Below are positions 11,850-23,159 of a stretch of DNA of 64,000 nt, piece after piece. This stretch comes from Nephrocerus scutellatus (taxonomy: Eukaryota; Arthropoda; Insecta; Diptera; Pipunculidae): assembly GCA_947095585.1 (NCBI GenBank), contig OX352763.1, positions 39,172,010-39,236,009 on the forward strand, written 5' to 3'. The stretch's first letter is position 1. Each line of letters starts with the position of its first letter. The notes under the pieces are model-generated. The model was not told the origin of the DNA. It saw only the letters and a list, made by a program, of their open reading frames with translations, and did not search any database. The position numbers and the translations under genes are program-made.

Positions 11850-12310
11850 GCAGCCGATATTAGTGTCGGACCCACCGTTTTCGGTATCGCCGAGAATAGT
11901 GTTGGTAGTACACTCCTATGGGTAAGTTATGTATCCAGGCATGGGGTTGGGGATCGATATTAGTGTGGATTCTATGGTTTTTGGGGTCGCTAAGTGGAAT
12001 ATTGACAGCTCTATGGTGATGGGGTCGATAGCTGAGGGGGGGAGGGGTTGACCAATATTAGTGTCGATTCTATAGTTTTCAGGGCCCCTGAGTTTAATAG
12101 TGATGGTAAGACAGCTCTAGGCGGATGGGGTCGATACGGGAGGGGGATGGCCGATATTAGTGTCCATTCAATAGTTCTCGGGGCCACTGAGATTAATAGT
12201 GTTGGTAGGACACTCCTATGGGCGAGTTGTCTCCCCGGAGTAAGGAGGGTGACCAATATTAGTGTCGATGCCATAGTTTTCGGGTTTGCTGAAATGAATA
12301 GTGGTGTTTA
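11850..12310. repeat. ~94-bp tandem repeats inside the Helitron
   Basis: About five diverged units, each with GATATTAGTGTCGA(T/C) followed by ATAGTTTTCGGGGCC, then AATAGTGTTGGTA and CACTCCTATGGG-like blocks. Period is roughly 90-100 bases. The opposite-strand 87-codon frame across it is a by-product of the repeats. Confidence 0.75.
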
Positions 12311-12549
12311 GAATGGTACTCGGCGACCATTTGACGACGAATTTGGGGGTGAGGACATTGTCGCCCCTACTTCAAATTGGAAAAGGTAGATTAGTAGCCG
12401 TTTTTATGGTTATATTAAATTGACGTCGATTTTTGAAATCTGCCGAAGAACTAATAAATTCTATTTATCCGGCTGTTTCTCAAAACTATCACATTTTGTA
12501 CCGGTTCCATTCTTGCTACTAAAAATGGAGACACCCACGAAATAAACAA

Positions 12550-12990
12550 TCAAATACTTGCCATATTAATAGGCGTAGTCACTGCATATAAGTTCATCGA
12601 TACCTTTGTAGATACTGATGAGGAAGTTAATTATCTAACTGAGTTCCTAAACTCACTTAATTCGTCTGGATTGCCACCACATCGTCTTACAGTTTGATCT
12701 CCAATTAGTTTACTACGGATTTTCGACTCGCCAAAACTTTGCAACGGCACAAGACTGTGCGTAAAAGAGATGCGGGGCAATATAATTGAAGCGACTATCT
12801 TACCAGAAAAGGGACAGTGTGATTAAGAGATTGCAATTTCCAGTAAAACTTGCGTTTTCGATGACGATCAATAAGTCGGACAGTTTATTAAGTGCTGCGG
12901 AGTATTATTGAGATCGCCCTGTTTTTCCCATAGACAACTTTATTTTGCTTGCTCTGGGTTGGGTTTAGCTATAGTATTTATATTAGAGAA
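12550..12990 (+). pseudogene. Helitron Rep-helicase, C-terminal remnant
   Basis: The plus strand encodes VDTDEEVNYLTEFLNSLN from 12608, GLPPHRLTV, then after a stop ISLLRIFDSPKLCNGTRLCV (LCNGTRL near 12738), NIIEATILPEKG, and SPCFSHRQLYFACSGLG at about 12912-12962. These are the conserved late blocks of Helitron PIF1-type helicases, which unwind DNA for rolling-circle transposition. Several stops and a frameshift kill it; the Rep nuclease half and the first helicase motifs are missing. The element is therefore a non-autonomous remnant of a coding Helitron. Confidence 0.8.
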
Positions 12991-13551
12991 CGAGCAAGGA
13001 AAGTGGAGTTTATCGTGCGAGGTCGAAGCTTGACAATGGCAATTTAACGAGCACGATGAGCACTTTTCTGATTTTTCACGCGTCCAAACCGGTTTTTTTT
13101 TGCTAAATTGAGAGAGAAGCAGAAATCACAAACGACAAACAAAAGAGAAGTCTTGCTCATGCGCAATGTGTTCGCTGAGATTGTAGTAAATAACAAAAGA
13201 CGTTTATATCATAACATAACTAGTGTTGTTATGGGCTACTTTCGAGGCTAGTTTATAGCGTACGAAACAGTCACTTTCGTCTATGGGCGTGTGAAAAGAA
13301 TTCATTTATTCTTGCTCTTGAACTATTGAAGGTGAAACTAAAAACATTGTATACAACCATGTTTTGATTTAAATTAATTTTATGTATGTTTTTTTAATTT
13401 TGTTTTATAATTTGAATACTATAGCTATAATTTAATTTTGTTAATAAAAACTGAAATTTTTCCTTATAGATAGATATTATTCTTTTTCTACCCCTGCCTA
13501 ATAGTAGATTGAGATGAATAAATACCTGGGCAACGCCGGGTAATCAGCTAG

Positions 13552-14956
13552 TTCGATCTTGTCGATGACGATCTTGTTAACACTTCGAACGGTCAGTACT
13601 AATAATTACGTGACAAACTATAATCGGCTACATTTGACATTTACATATTCCATTAAACGTTAGTTTAGCTAAGCGCAAGGTTGAGTTGCACTGTAATACA
13701 CCAGCGGTTTAAGATCATTGTTTAAACTCTAATCTACAACTGTGTAATAGCAGGCCATTAAAAGCTTAAAACTCTTAAAATAATCAACATGAAATTTTCA
13801 CGCAAGTGTCAACCCTATTCAGCGCTTAGCACTTCGCTGAATTCAGCTAAATTTTCGTCTCCAACGATAACTGTTATCAAAGGCGCACTAACGATAAAGG
13901 CGCAAAACTGTTACAGTGGATGCCGCGAAATTTTCAACGATTCTCTCGTTTTTTACGTTTCAATAAAACAAAAATTATTCATTTATTTCTTTTATTTTTT
14001 GTAATACACAATAAAAGCTTTTAACATTTAATTTTTATGGACCGACCCAAAAACGCAAGCAGTTGTCGTTTTTCTTGTTCAACTTTTTGTGACTTAAGTT
14101 CACGTAATTGTTCCTTTTGAATGACAATAAACGCTGCTACTGACAACTTCAAAGTAACTGTGAATGTACTGTCATTGTCAAAATTATAATGGTCGGTAGC
14201 ACTCAACGGTTGACGGCGGGTTGAATCATTTATTCATGAATACCGCACGCAATCAAATCGAGCAAAAAAAAAAGTCAGCAATGAATTGGCAAATTTCTCA
14301 CGAAATTGCTCGCATTCATTTGCTAATTTTCATGTCGGTCCCCGCAAAACCGCCGCCGAAAAGATACAAATCTCAAAAGTGTTTCAAAAGAAGAAATAAT
14401 CGCGTACAGAGCCAACCTTGAAAAATACGGCCGGCGCACGGTCAATACTCGATGATGAACGAATAGGCCGTTTCATTGGCGTTGATAGAGAAGAGAGATT
14501 TATAGCTCAAATGTGCGCGATGGATCCATCCATCATAATTACTCGCATCATCATCATCACAGACTCATGTGGAGTAAATAAAAAATTATGTAATACGATT
14601 ACTGCGCGTGCGCGGCGTTACATTTTCAGTGACGCCATTCCAATGCGCCGGTGCCGGTTTGAATTTCGTCTGCGGTAGATAAGTCATTGGGGTTTGCTGC
14701 GGATAGATTTTGTTGTCAGAGCGTGTGTGAGTTAGTGCGCGACCTTAAAGACCCTATGACCGCGTATAATTAAAGTTCCACTTCACTTCAATGAACATAA
14801 AGTAAATAATTGCGTAGATCTTTATTGCAATAAGCAAGTGAAAGGCTTCAGAAATAATAATTACTTTTGCATTCGACATGTGTGGCTTCTTAATAACTGG
14901 TTAAGGATGAAAGGAAAAATCATTCAAGCGAGTGTAGCACTCTTCCATTTTTTATT
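13552..14956. other. No recognised gene
   Basis: Unique-looking sequence. Frames of 61-86 codons at 14.0-14.7 kb lack any domain. CATCATCATCATCA microrepeat near 14545. Confidence 0.4.
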
Positions 14957-15140
14957 AAATTCTCTATATTAACTTCGCGTGCCCGTGGATTTGTTTGTCT
15001 GTTTGTTTGTCGTGGAATCTTGCAATTTTGGTCCCCGGGGTCGAAGGGCTCTTCAACGAATTTTTTAAAAATATTTCCCGATTTTCCTCAAATTTTATAC
15101 ACACGCGTTTACTTCGATGGACAACACTTTTTAAGCCCCA
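14957..15140 (+). repeat. Helitron-like 5' repeat, copy 1
   Basis: Begins with AAATTCTCTATATTAACTTC and CGCGTGCC, followed by a (TTTG/TCTG)n stretch, CCGATTTTCCTCAAATTT and CACACG. Copies with the same head occur at 17.65, 40.25, 43.52 (reverse), 43.63 and 59.94 kb. A head starting TC, followed by a tetranucleotide microsatellite, is typical of insect Helitron-like elements; the class is inferred. Confidence 0.6.
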
Positions 15141-16440
15141 AATTAGATAGTGTTTCAACTCAGAGCGAGTTTAATGCACTGTCTGACTCCATTTTAAGAA
15201 TTGTTACAAAATATGAGTATCGTAAAACTGAAATTGTTGTTGTGGGCGATTTCAGTGTAAACAATTCTAGGTGACTTTGCCATTCTGGCCAGATAACACC
15301 CGAAGGAAGGTATGTTGAGATATTCGCTGACTTAAATCACCTTACTCAGCTTATAAATGAGCTAAACGAATACCTGATATTGCAAATCATTCCGCAAACA
15401 CCCTTGACTTGTTCCTCACCTCTCGTCCTGATAATTACTCCGTCAATGTATTATCACCTTTAGGCTCGTCTGACCAATATGTTGTATCAGCTTATTTCTC
15501 GTTAATAAACCACGCAGTTAGAGAAAGAACTCCCAAAAAACAGTATGGCAATACGAGAAAGCCAATTGGGACGGCCTTAACAACATCTTTGGGAGAAATA
15601 ACTGTTCGCTATGGTTTCGTGATAGCAACGTGGATGCCGCCGCTGATGCAATCACAAATGATCACCAATCACTTATTGGTATGAAAGAATTTATCCCATC
15701 CAGAAATAAGTCTGTCAAGCCAAGGAGCTGTAAAGAGGCTTCTAGGCTTCGGTTTTACAAAGCAAAACCTACTGAGGAAAACCGAACGATTTTTTAATGA
15801 ACCAGAAATGATTGCAATGCCCATCTTCGGCGAGTCAAATTCGCCAACGACCAAAAATTTAAGCAAAAAATACTACATTGTCCCAAAGGTAGTAAACATT
15901 TTTGGTCATTCGTGAAAAGAATCAAAAGTACAGCCTCGTTGTCGATTCCAACGCTCACTTATAATGACATTCCAGTTGTTAGCTCTATTGAAAAGGCCAG
16001 TCGCTTTCAAATTATGCATTGCTACCGCCTGCAACTCCGAGTATTGAACACTCTATGGGACAGATCTTCATTCGTACTCGTGCAGTTGCTAGAGTTTTAA
16101 ACGATCTCAACACTCACAAATCCGCTAGGCCAGATGGAATTTCCCCATTAGTTCTGAAGATGTGTTCTTCCAAGCTGGCATTACCATTGCGTAAGCTTTT
16201 CGATCTATCCTATTCTTTTGGACTCTTCCCAAGAAATTGGAAAACAGCCCTTTGTCCAGCTCACACTCAAAAAAGTTGAGCCATCGTTTCCTTCTTCGTA
16301 CCTACCCATAGCACTTACATCCATTCATTCCAAGATCATTTGTCAGCCATCGTCTCCTTCTTCGTACCTACCCATAGCACTTACATCCATTCATTCCAAG
16401 ATCATTTGTCAACTCACGAAACATTTTGAAGTGGCCCCAG
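15140..16440 (+). mobile_element. CR1/Jockey-like LINE, endonuclease to early RT
   Basis: Plus-strand fragments in order: endonuclease EIVVVGDFSVNNS (about 15230), NTLDLFLTSRPDNYSVNV and SSDQYVVSAYFSL (15400-15510, the S-D-(H/Q) block), a linker, SIPTLTYNDIPVVSS (15950), then RT NTHKSARPDGISPLVLKM (16110-16165) and SYLPIALTSIHSK. It is broken by frameshifts and ends within the RT. Same family as 3.6-5.4 kb; the two copies together cover endonuclease to C-terminus. Confidence 0.75.
16281..16412. repeat. 66-bp tandem duplication in the RT
   Basis: 16281-16346 is repeated at 16347-16412 with only two or so differences. Because 66 is a multiple of three, the frame SYLPIALTSIHSKIICQ is read twice. 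Confidence 0.95.
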
Positions 16441-17215
16441 GGCCGAGGGGTTCCCATATTGCAATTCCCCAGTTACTAACGGGTGTTTTTTTAAGAGGTT
16501 GCCGATTTTTTTTTTGAATAAAACACATATAAAATTATGAAATGACCAAAATTAGTTATCTGAATTAGGCGAAGTTTAAAAAGCCAGTATTGCTGCAGTA
16601 TAACAACAACAAATTCTATTTTATTTTCTTTAAGTTATTTCCTTTATCTTAAGATCTAGTGAAGTGAAAAAACAAACACTGCACGTAGTTTTTCAGAAGA
16701 AGAATCTGTTCGATTGACTATAGAACCTTAAGTATATAGTGCACGGGAGTAAATAAAATTATACATATTTTAATAGCTTTTCGGTATTAATGATAAAAAC
16801 CTGAAAAGAAGCGCGGAGCTAACTTACTTTAAGAGAAAATAAAAACGTTCGGAACGTCTGCCTTCCTCTTCGGATTTGCTAAGTTTCATAAAATTATGCA
16901 CAGATCTGGAATATTTTTTTTAATTATCCACAATGATCGCGCACATACTTCAAGTAATAAATCATTCTCGCTTAGACAGGCTGCGTAATGCAGTAATAAA
17001 CCTTTAAGTTGCTCAATGCAATCGTTTTTGATGAGCAGACGACGGGATGAGGTGAGGCGATATGTGCCACAGTATAGCTCGCACATATTTGTAGTTATTA
17101 CATCGCATCTTTTAAGATTTTTATGTATTTGGCGAGGTAATAATTAAGATATTGACAGTTATTGCATCATATTTTTATAATGAAGACAAACATCTTTAAG
17201 AAAGACTTTTCAAAA
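16441..17215. other. Spacer with a mariner-like terminus
   Basis: GGGTGTTTTTTTAAGAGG at about 16481 resembles the start of mariner terminal repeats, but no partner or transposase follows. The rest is AT-rich with no recognised gene. Confidence 0.35.
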
Positions 17216-17219
17216 GACT

Positions 17220-17420
17220 TTATGTAGTCAATTTAACAACGAAATTTATTGCAGGAATAAAGGCTTTGATGTTACCGAAATGATAATCCGTATACATCAT
17301 TTACAACAGCAGCTACTGTGCCTCAGGGTTCGATTTTACGTCCACTTTTATTTACTTCTCTCGTTTCTGATTATCTTTGCAGCTTAAAAGACGTCTAGTT
17401 GGTATGTGAGCATGTACAAC
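17220..17420 (+). pseudogene. Jockey-like RT fragment
   Basis: Encodes VPQGSILRPLLFTSLVSDYL at about 17318-17380, the motif B block of a Jockey-type RT. Isolated fragment with stops on both sides. Confidence 0.6.
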
Positions 17421-17545
17421 AATAAGTGATTCACAAATACTCATCAACTAGAAGCTTAATTTAAAAAAAACCTGATCTGAAAAATCTGGTATATAGTAGG
17501 TAATCTCAAGCAGAATACTTGTGTAAAAAGTACCAATTTTTTTTT

Positions 17546-17940
17546 AGTTCTATTTACCTTTCGCACAATTCATTAGCCCAATGAAAATCTATTTTTTTAA
17601 TAGTTCTGTTTACTTTTCGAACGATTCACTAGCCAAATGAAAATCTAATTTTTTAATTCTCTATATTAACTTCGCGTCCAGATGTGTTTGTTTGCTTGTG
17701 GCTTTGTCGCCATTCTTGTGATCGATTTTTAATCCATTTCCTAAACCTCGCTGTTTTTCAAATTTTTCACACATGTGTATCTCCGATGACAACAGCTTCT
17801 ATACAAATGTGATCTGGCACCACAAGTTAGGGGATCCCATATAAATTTCTTCACAATAACCCGATTTTATTTAAACTTAGCACACATGTCTCCGATTAGA
17901 GAAAATTTAATTTTTATGATTTTATATTTTAAGCCATCCA
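17546..17940 (+). repeat. Helitron-like 5' repeat, copy 2
   Basis: The head TCTCTATATTAACTTCGCG starts at 17659. It continues with TTTGTTTGC, a CACATGTGTATCTCCGATGA block (17770-17789) and a second CTCCGAT block near 17890. Upstream, 17546-17645 holds two diverged copies of a 'TTCTGTTTACTTTTCG ... ATGAAAATCTA' unit. Confidence 0.6.
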
Positions 17941-19400
17941 AGGTGTACAATTTGTCTAACTCTAAAAATAATAGGTAGGTAGGTAATGTAAATCTGGTCT
18001 CGGTTGAAACCAACCTGGTAAATACGGTAGACGAGGCAGCATTTATTTGATTCATTGTCGTGATGGTAGATACTATGTATGTATATCTCCCACAGATAGT
18101 TCATTCATATCCAAATATTCATGTGGAATGACCTGGCTAACCTTTAGTTAGCGATCGTCCAAGGTGTTTCATAGATTTTGTCACCATATTCCCAGTACTA
18201 TTTTAAGCGGCGTTAACCTAGCGAGGAGCATCATTCGACTCTCATCCAACTATACATTAAGGTAAACCACTTATGAACCATAAAATATGAAGTCATCACA
18301 ATAGATACTTCAATTTTCTTATCGATTGTTGCCATGGCACCAAAAAATATCAAACTCACTGTCAACTTAATGCTAAATGTCGTATGGAGCTGACAACTGG
18401 AAGGCGCTTTTCGATCGGACAGACCTCCAACTCTAGAAAGTTGTTGGCATTTCACTCTGCCGACTTAAATGGTTAAACATAGGGATCGTTAGTATTGGAA
18501 AAGTTTACTCCTGACAATTAGTTGTGTGTACAAATAAACTGCAGTAACACAGCAGATAAACCTTCATAGCGATGGACAATTTTCGACTTTGAGGTTACTG
18601 AACTGAAACTTTATTGAGAAGAAAATAGGAACACCCCCTTCAGTTCAGGCTCTGATGTTGTAAGAAAAACATCTTTAGCCACTGTCTGTCTGCACAAAGT
18701 CTGTCATTCAGCGAATAGGATACGCACTCCAAATAACACCATATCCATGTATCCTATAGAAATGTAGGTCGGCACGAGGAGGATGGTATTGAAAACCAGA
18801 ATCCAGTTCGAAAAATTAATCTGCGACTTACCTCTTACCTTACCCCTGCTGCTGCTGTCGATTGCAACCTACGATCTCATTTTTAAAACAGATATCTTGA
18901 CAAAGATCAAAGAAAAAGCTGGTGGTTTTATCTTATAACCTGGTCAACAAAATAATAACAGAAATCATTCGCATCGAATGGCTCTAATGCAGACCAAAAT
19001 TCCATCTAAAATCACTTTCACTTATTTAAATGAAAAAGTCTCCTCCCTATTAATTTGTATTTCGAATCAATATGCTATCAATTAGTGGCTTTGTATTTTC
19101 TTCATCAAACTGTGGTTTTACATCTTCCTCACTGGGGTTAAAGCACCGATAATATATTATACAGATGTCGCATACCCATGTATTCATTTGAGGCAAATCG
19201 ATTTTCATCGACTGGTCCGATTTGGCCGGCAGATAAGAGGCAGGTTTTATAAGCCTTAGTCTCCACCTTGATATGCCGTCAAGGTAAGAATTGGGCATGC
19301 TTCTTAACACATACGTTGTCTTTCAAGTTCGCTTCACTTGTAAAGAAGAGGAAAAAACCGACCAAAGCGACCTGGATTGAATGGCCAGAAAGGTAGCTAG
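17941..19400. other. No recognised gene
   Basis: AT-rich sequence. Minus-strand frames of 74 and 86 codons at 18.2-18.5 and 19.05-19.3 kb show no domain or family feature. Confidence 0.4.
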
Positions 19401-19515
19401 CTACAGGTTCAATCAAGCACAGTCGGCACTCATTATCGAAAAAAGAGCTTGATGACAAAATCTGTCAAATACCTTGAAAATATCGAGTGCCAACTTTCTG
19501 AAAAGCAAATTTTCG
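19400..19515 (-). pseudogene. CR1-like RT motif-A fragment
   Basis: The minus strand encodes RKLALDIFKVFDRFCHQALF at 19441-19500, a decayed form of the 'L-D-I-S-K-A-F-D' motif A of CR1/Jockey RTs. Nothing else of the element is clear. Confidence 0.5.
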
Positions 19516-20750
19516 CTACTCCTTGGGTAATCAGCATTTCTTGAATTGCTGTGCCCGTGTGAACCACGTTAATTGGAGAAAATGTTCGCTTAATTGGATG
19601 GCCAATTTCTTGTTGAGCTGCGGAATTACTTTCATTTTATTTTTAATGTTTTGATTACGACGACGACAACGGTGACATTTCAATGAGTGAAGACTTGTGG
19701 GAGTATTACTGATACGCTAACCATGTTTCCATTACCTTTTCCTGAACTGACTGACCGCGTGAAACCCAAATTAAAGTTTCACTTTACGCTGTAGCCAGAC
19801 TTGAAGTTCATCCTTAAAAATTCCGCAAACATTTGGCAGTTAAATTATTTATTTAATCGTCATGATGAGATAGATTTCCGAATTGCACAAGCAGCACATG
19901 AGAAGACTGGGAATGTTTTTTGTTTTTTTTTTTATTAAGTAAGTGATTTCCTAAGCTGCAAAGGAAAGTAATATGTGCACAGAACAACAACACATAATAT
20001 CTTTAAATTAATTTCATAATAATTGAGAGCAATTTAATGTAATTAGTCAAGTGGCGACGTCGGATCATTCGTGCTAAGTAACCCGTTATACAGATGACAC
20101 AACGGACACATTGGCAATAGCAACGACCTCAATTGGCAAATATAAAAATTTCCTATATGAGTGGATGATTTATGTAGTCTCGTTTTTAAAGAAGATATAT
20201 CCAACCGTTCGTTCCCACTGCTTCGTTCTCTTGATTTTAATGCCAGTTTTGAGTGGGAATTCGCATGGCATTAAGATTAGTATTCGTTTCCGCCTCTTAG
20301 CATCGGTAAAGTAAAGACGTGCAAAGGCTCTTTGGAGCGTTCATCTTCTCGTCGATTGTGCAAGCGAAAATAAAATAAATAATTTACCAGCTTAAGAAAG
20401 AACCTCATTATATTGTCCCGACACTCAAGGTGTGAAATGCCTTAAATAAAAAAAAAGCATCTCGATTGCGCCATGGCGTCTACTTCTTTGTGATAATTTT
20501 GCACAGTTTTGTCTGCGCCTGTCGGGCAAGTTAGCAAATCAGTGTTTGGGCTGAGTTTAGAAATTATGACTTTAATTCGTCCAATTTTAAAGCTTTAAAT
20601 TAAAATTATGCTAAAATAATTCATTTCCACGCTACTTGGAAATAAGCACCTCCGATGCTAAAAGAAAAAATGACGTAGGTGTTAAGCAGAAACTCACTTA
20701 AAGCGCTCGCTAAGCACTTTCTGATTCAATTTCAAGATTTTTCACAAAAT
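19516..20750. other. No recognised gene
   Basis: AT-rich spacer with a T-run at about 19920-19936. No domain in the short frames. Confidence 0.4.
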
Positions 20751-20754
20751 ATAG

Positions 20755-20915
20755 CACAGAAATCGCTATTACGGACGATTTCAATGTACATAATTCTGGG
20801 TGGCTTCGCTATTCTGGCCACCAGATAATACCCGAAGGAAGGTGTGTTGAGAAATTCGCTGAGTTTAATAACCTTACTCAGCTTTTAAATGAGCCTACAG
20901 GAATTCCTGACACTT
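20755..20915 (+). pseudogene. CR1-like endonuclease fragment
   Basis: ITDDFNVHNSGWLRYS and ITRRKVC-type sequence corresponds to the 15230-15370 part of the other copy. At DNA level, ATACCCGAAGGAAGG is shared with 15298. Confidence 0.65.
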
Positions 20916-21155
20916 TTTTTTCTTCCAAAATTGAGTTAATGATGAATTCCTCCTTAAAATACCCTACGGTATTGGGGCAAATAGAGCTGGCAACCATGCA
21001 AAAGAACTGCAAAAGAGCAAAATTTTGTTCGATAACAACAACAAATACATTGGCGGTATTTTAACTTTGCATTGCTCTCGAAACTTGATTTTTGCTTTCT
21101 TGCAAATGTACAATTTTAGCTGTTCAGCTGTTTTGTTTGTTTGAAACAAGTAAAG

Positions 21156-21605
21156 GTAAAAAAAACTTCGTTTTTCGGGTACGAACTTTTATGTGTACAT
21201 CAAAACACACTACACTGTCATTTATTATTAGGTAGTTATCGCCAAAATATCTTTTTTTAAGGTCGGGGCAATTTCAAAGTATTTTCACACGCTTCACACG
21301 CGCCACACGTGACTCGCGACACGCGTCAATCGCGGGATGTCATAACTGGCCCCTGACATTGAACCGCTCACAAAAATTCAGCCCTATAGGTCGTGCGAAA
21401 GGTGGTTAAAAAAGACATCAAAAAACGAATAAATGGTGCGATTTTAACCCATCACCATATTTTTCAATTTCAGCTGTCTATTTCGTGTGGAAGGTGGTTA
21501 TAAAGGACCTCAAAGAAGCCGAAAAAAAATTAGGTCGTACGGAAAGTGATTAAGAAGACCTCAAAGTAGTCCAAAATACAGACAAAAAGGGGGCAAGTTA
21601 AAAAA
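21156..21605 (+). repeat. Unclassified element with internal repeats, copy 1
   Basis: Starts GAAACAAGTAAAGGTAAAAA with ACTTCG and ends near CAGACAAAAAGGGGGCAAGT. Inside are three or so diverged units built from TTCAGCCCTATAGGTCGTGC, GAAAGGTGGTTAAAAAAGAC and CACACGCGCCACACG-type GC-rich blocks. A longer copy with more units is at 31377-32365, with the same two ends. No ORF and no recognised terminal structure. Confidence 0.7.
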
Positions 21606-21639
21606 AAGTGATAGTATTAAAAATATATATTTGAAGAAT

Positions 21640-21935
21640 TTGCCGTCATGCTGATTCGAATTCATAACATCCTTGTTCAATGCTTGCTTGGAGCTGACAT
21701 ATGGAAGAATGGCAAAATTGTCCCAATTTTTTCCAACGCACAGTTACAGGGCAATACGTTTGCTTTGTAGTTTAAGCAAACATTTTGAAAAAGTGCTGAA
21801 AAAGCGATTCATGCCTTAGATTCAAAACATATTCTCCCATTGGAACAATTTGGTCTTAGATGGCATCACTTCACAGCCCACCAGTTAGAAGAAGCTGTCA
21901 GGATAGATGTCGAAAAGGCTTTCGAAATTAATTTA
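21640..21935 (+). pseudogene. Jockey RT fragment
   Basis: Encodes DIWKNGKIVPIFSNAQ, then HILPLEQFGLRWHHFTAHQL and RIDVEKAF in one frame (21693-21925). These match Jockey RT from the first RT block through motif A ('L-D-V-E-K-A-F-D'). A short AT-rich insertion (21926-21980) follows. Confidence 0.7.
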
Positions 21936-23150
21936 ATATTAAATAAATTAATTAAATAATAAATTAATAATTTAATTTAATGCCTGTTGATAAAGTGAAA
22001 AGACAGAGCTTGGCAGAGCATTCTATTGAAACTAAGTTATGACTATTGAAGCCAAACTGCGATTCAAATACTTCTGGAGTACTTTAATCGCTGAAAGATA
22101 AAGGTGATCACCGGGAAGTCACAAGCTATCTTTTTCACAAAAAAAAAACCTTGTTTTCTGCAATGAATCCGCTGCGATTTTGTGGTGTGGAAGTGGAAAT
22201 TCGAAAACCATTAAAAAATCTAACCAAATAGTTATAAAATTTCTCTACTCTTATATAAATCGAAATCCTTGTTAAAAATAGAAAATTAAATAATAAAAGC
22301 AATAGAATTTTTCAAGCAATTTACATATTTGGCTTTGCGGTTTATGCTTAGGCACATAAGAAAAATGATAAAAAGCCTAAAACAAATTATTGAAAATGTG
22401 TCTGTCTGTCTCAACTATGGCATTATTCCACTCTATTGTTTCATTATACTCGTAGGATAAAAATGTCTCAGAAAATAACGACAGTATTCACAAGCTCCCA
22501 AATGTCCGGCAAACCGCTTATAAATAGTCTAATTATTCAATGTAAACTGGTTTGAACTGTAAAACAAGCTAAGATCTAATTACAAGCAACGTATTTTCTA
22601 CGTTATTATAGTTTAGTTATTAGTTTTTTCCAAGTCCAATGAATTGTTGATTTTAATTTAAGCTTTCGTACAGAAAATGATTAAAAACAATAAATTTTAA
22701 ATTATAAAATTATACGTTTTCCAGAAATAAGATATAATTAACAAATCTCTGTCAATTTAGCGATATCCAAAGCTATTATAACGTTTTTCTGTTATATATT
22801 TTTAAGGATTTGAATTGAATTTTTAAAATTATGTAAATTCGTTCTCTTGTTACAATCGTGAACAAATAAAATATATTTTTTGTATTCCGTCATAATAACA
22901 AGCTTTAAAAAATGAACAAAGTATTTAGCAACCGGATAGTAAAATGTGAGTCGAATCATTTTGTCTATTTTGTTCTAAATGAATCTCATCTTGAGATTGA
23001 GATTTAGATAAAATAAATATTGGAAATTGTTACTTTTTCTCCTCTTTTTCTATATTATTTGCGTTACTTAAAGGAAGCCACTCAGAAAGATTGTTTTCAA
23101 TCATAAATATTAGCTTTTTTTAACATTGAAGGGTCCTTGTTACAAAACTA
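21936..23150. other. AT-rich spacer
   Basis: Very AT-rich with many stops. No coding or repeat signature identified. Confidence 0.5.
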
Positions 23151-23159
23151 AATTTTTCA

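Larger units (their letters stand above)
11679..13551 (+). mobile_element. Helitron with both termini (1.87 kb)
   Basis: The 5' end begins TCTATATATATAAAA after an A. The 3' end has a 6-bp hairpin (ACCTGG 13524-13529 with CCGGGT 13536-13541, one G-T wobble), six spacer bases, then CTAG (13548-13551) followed by T. This 5'-TC, hairpin and CTRR-3' layout is diagnostic of rolling-circle Helitrons, which insert between A and T and make no target duplication. Inside lie a ~94-bp tandem array and the end of a decayed helicase gene. Part of its 3' half is repeated in inverse orientation at 34.05-34.33 kb. Confidence 0.85.

Noticed and set aside
12011..12311. 87-codon ORFs on both strands
   Set aside because: They are by-products of the ~94-base Helitron repeats, as the repeated peptide pieces show.
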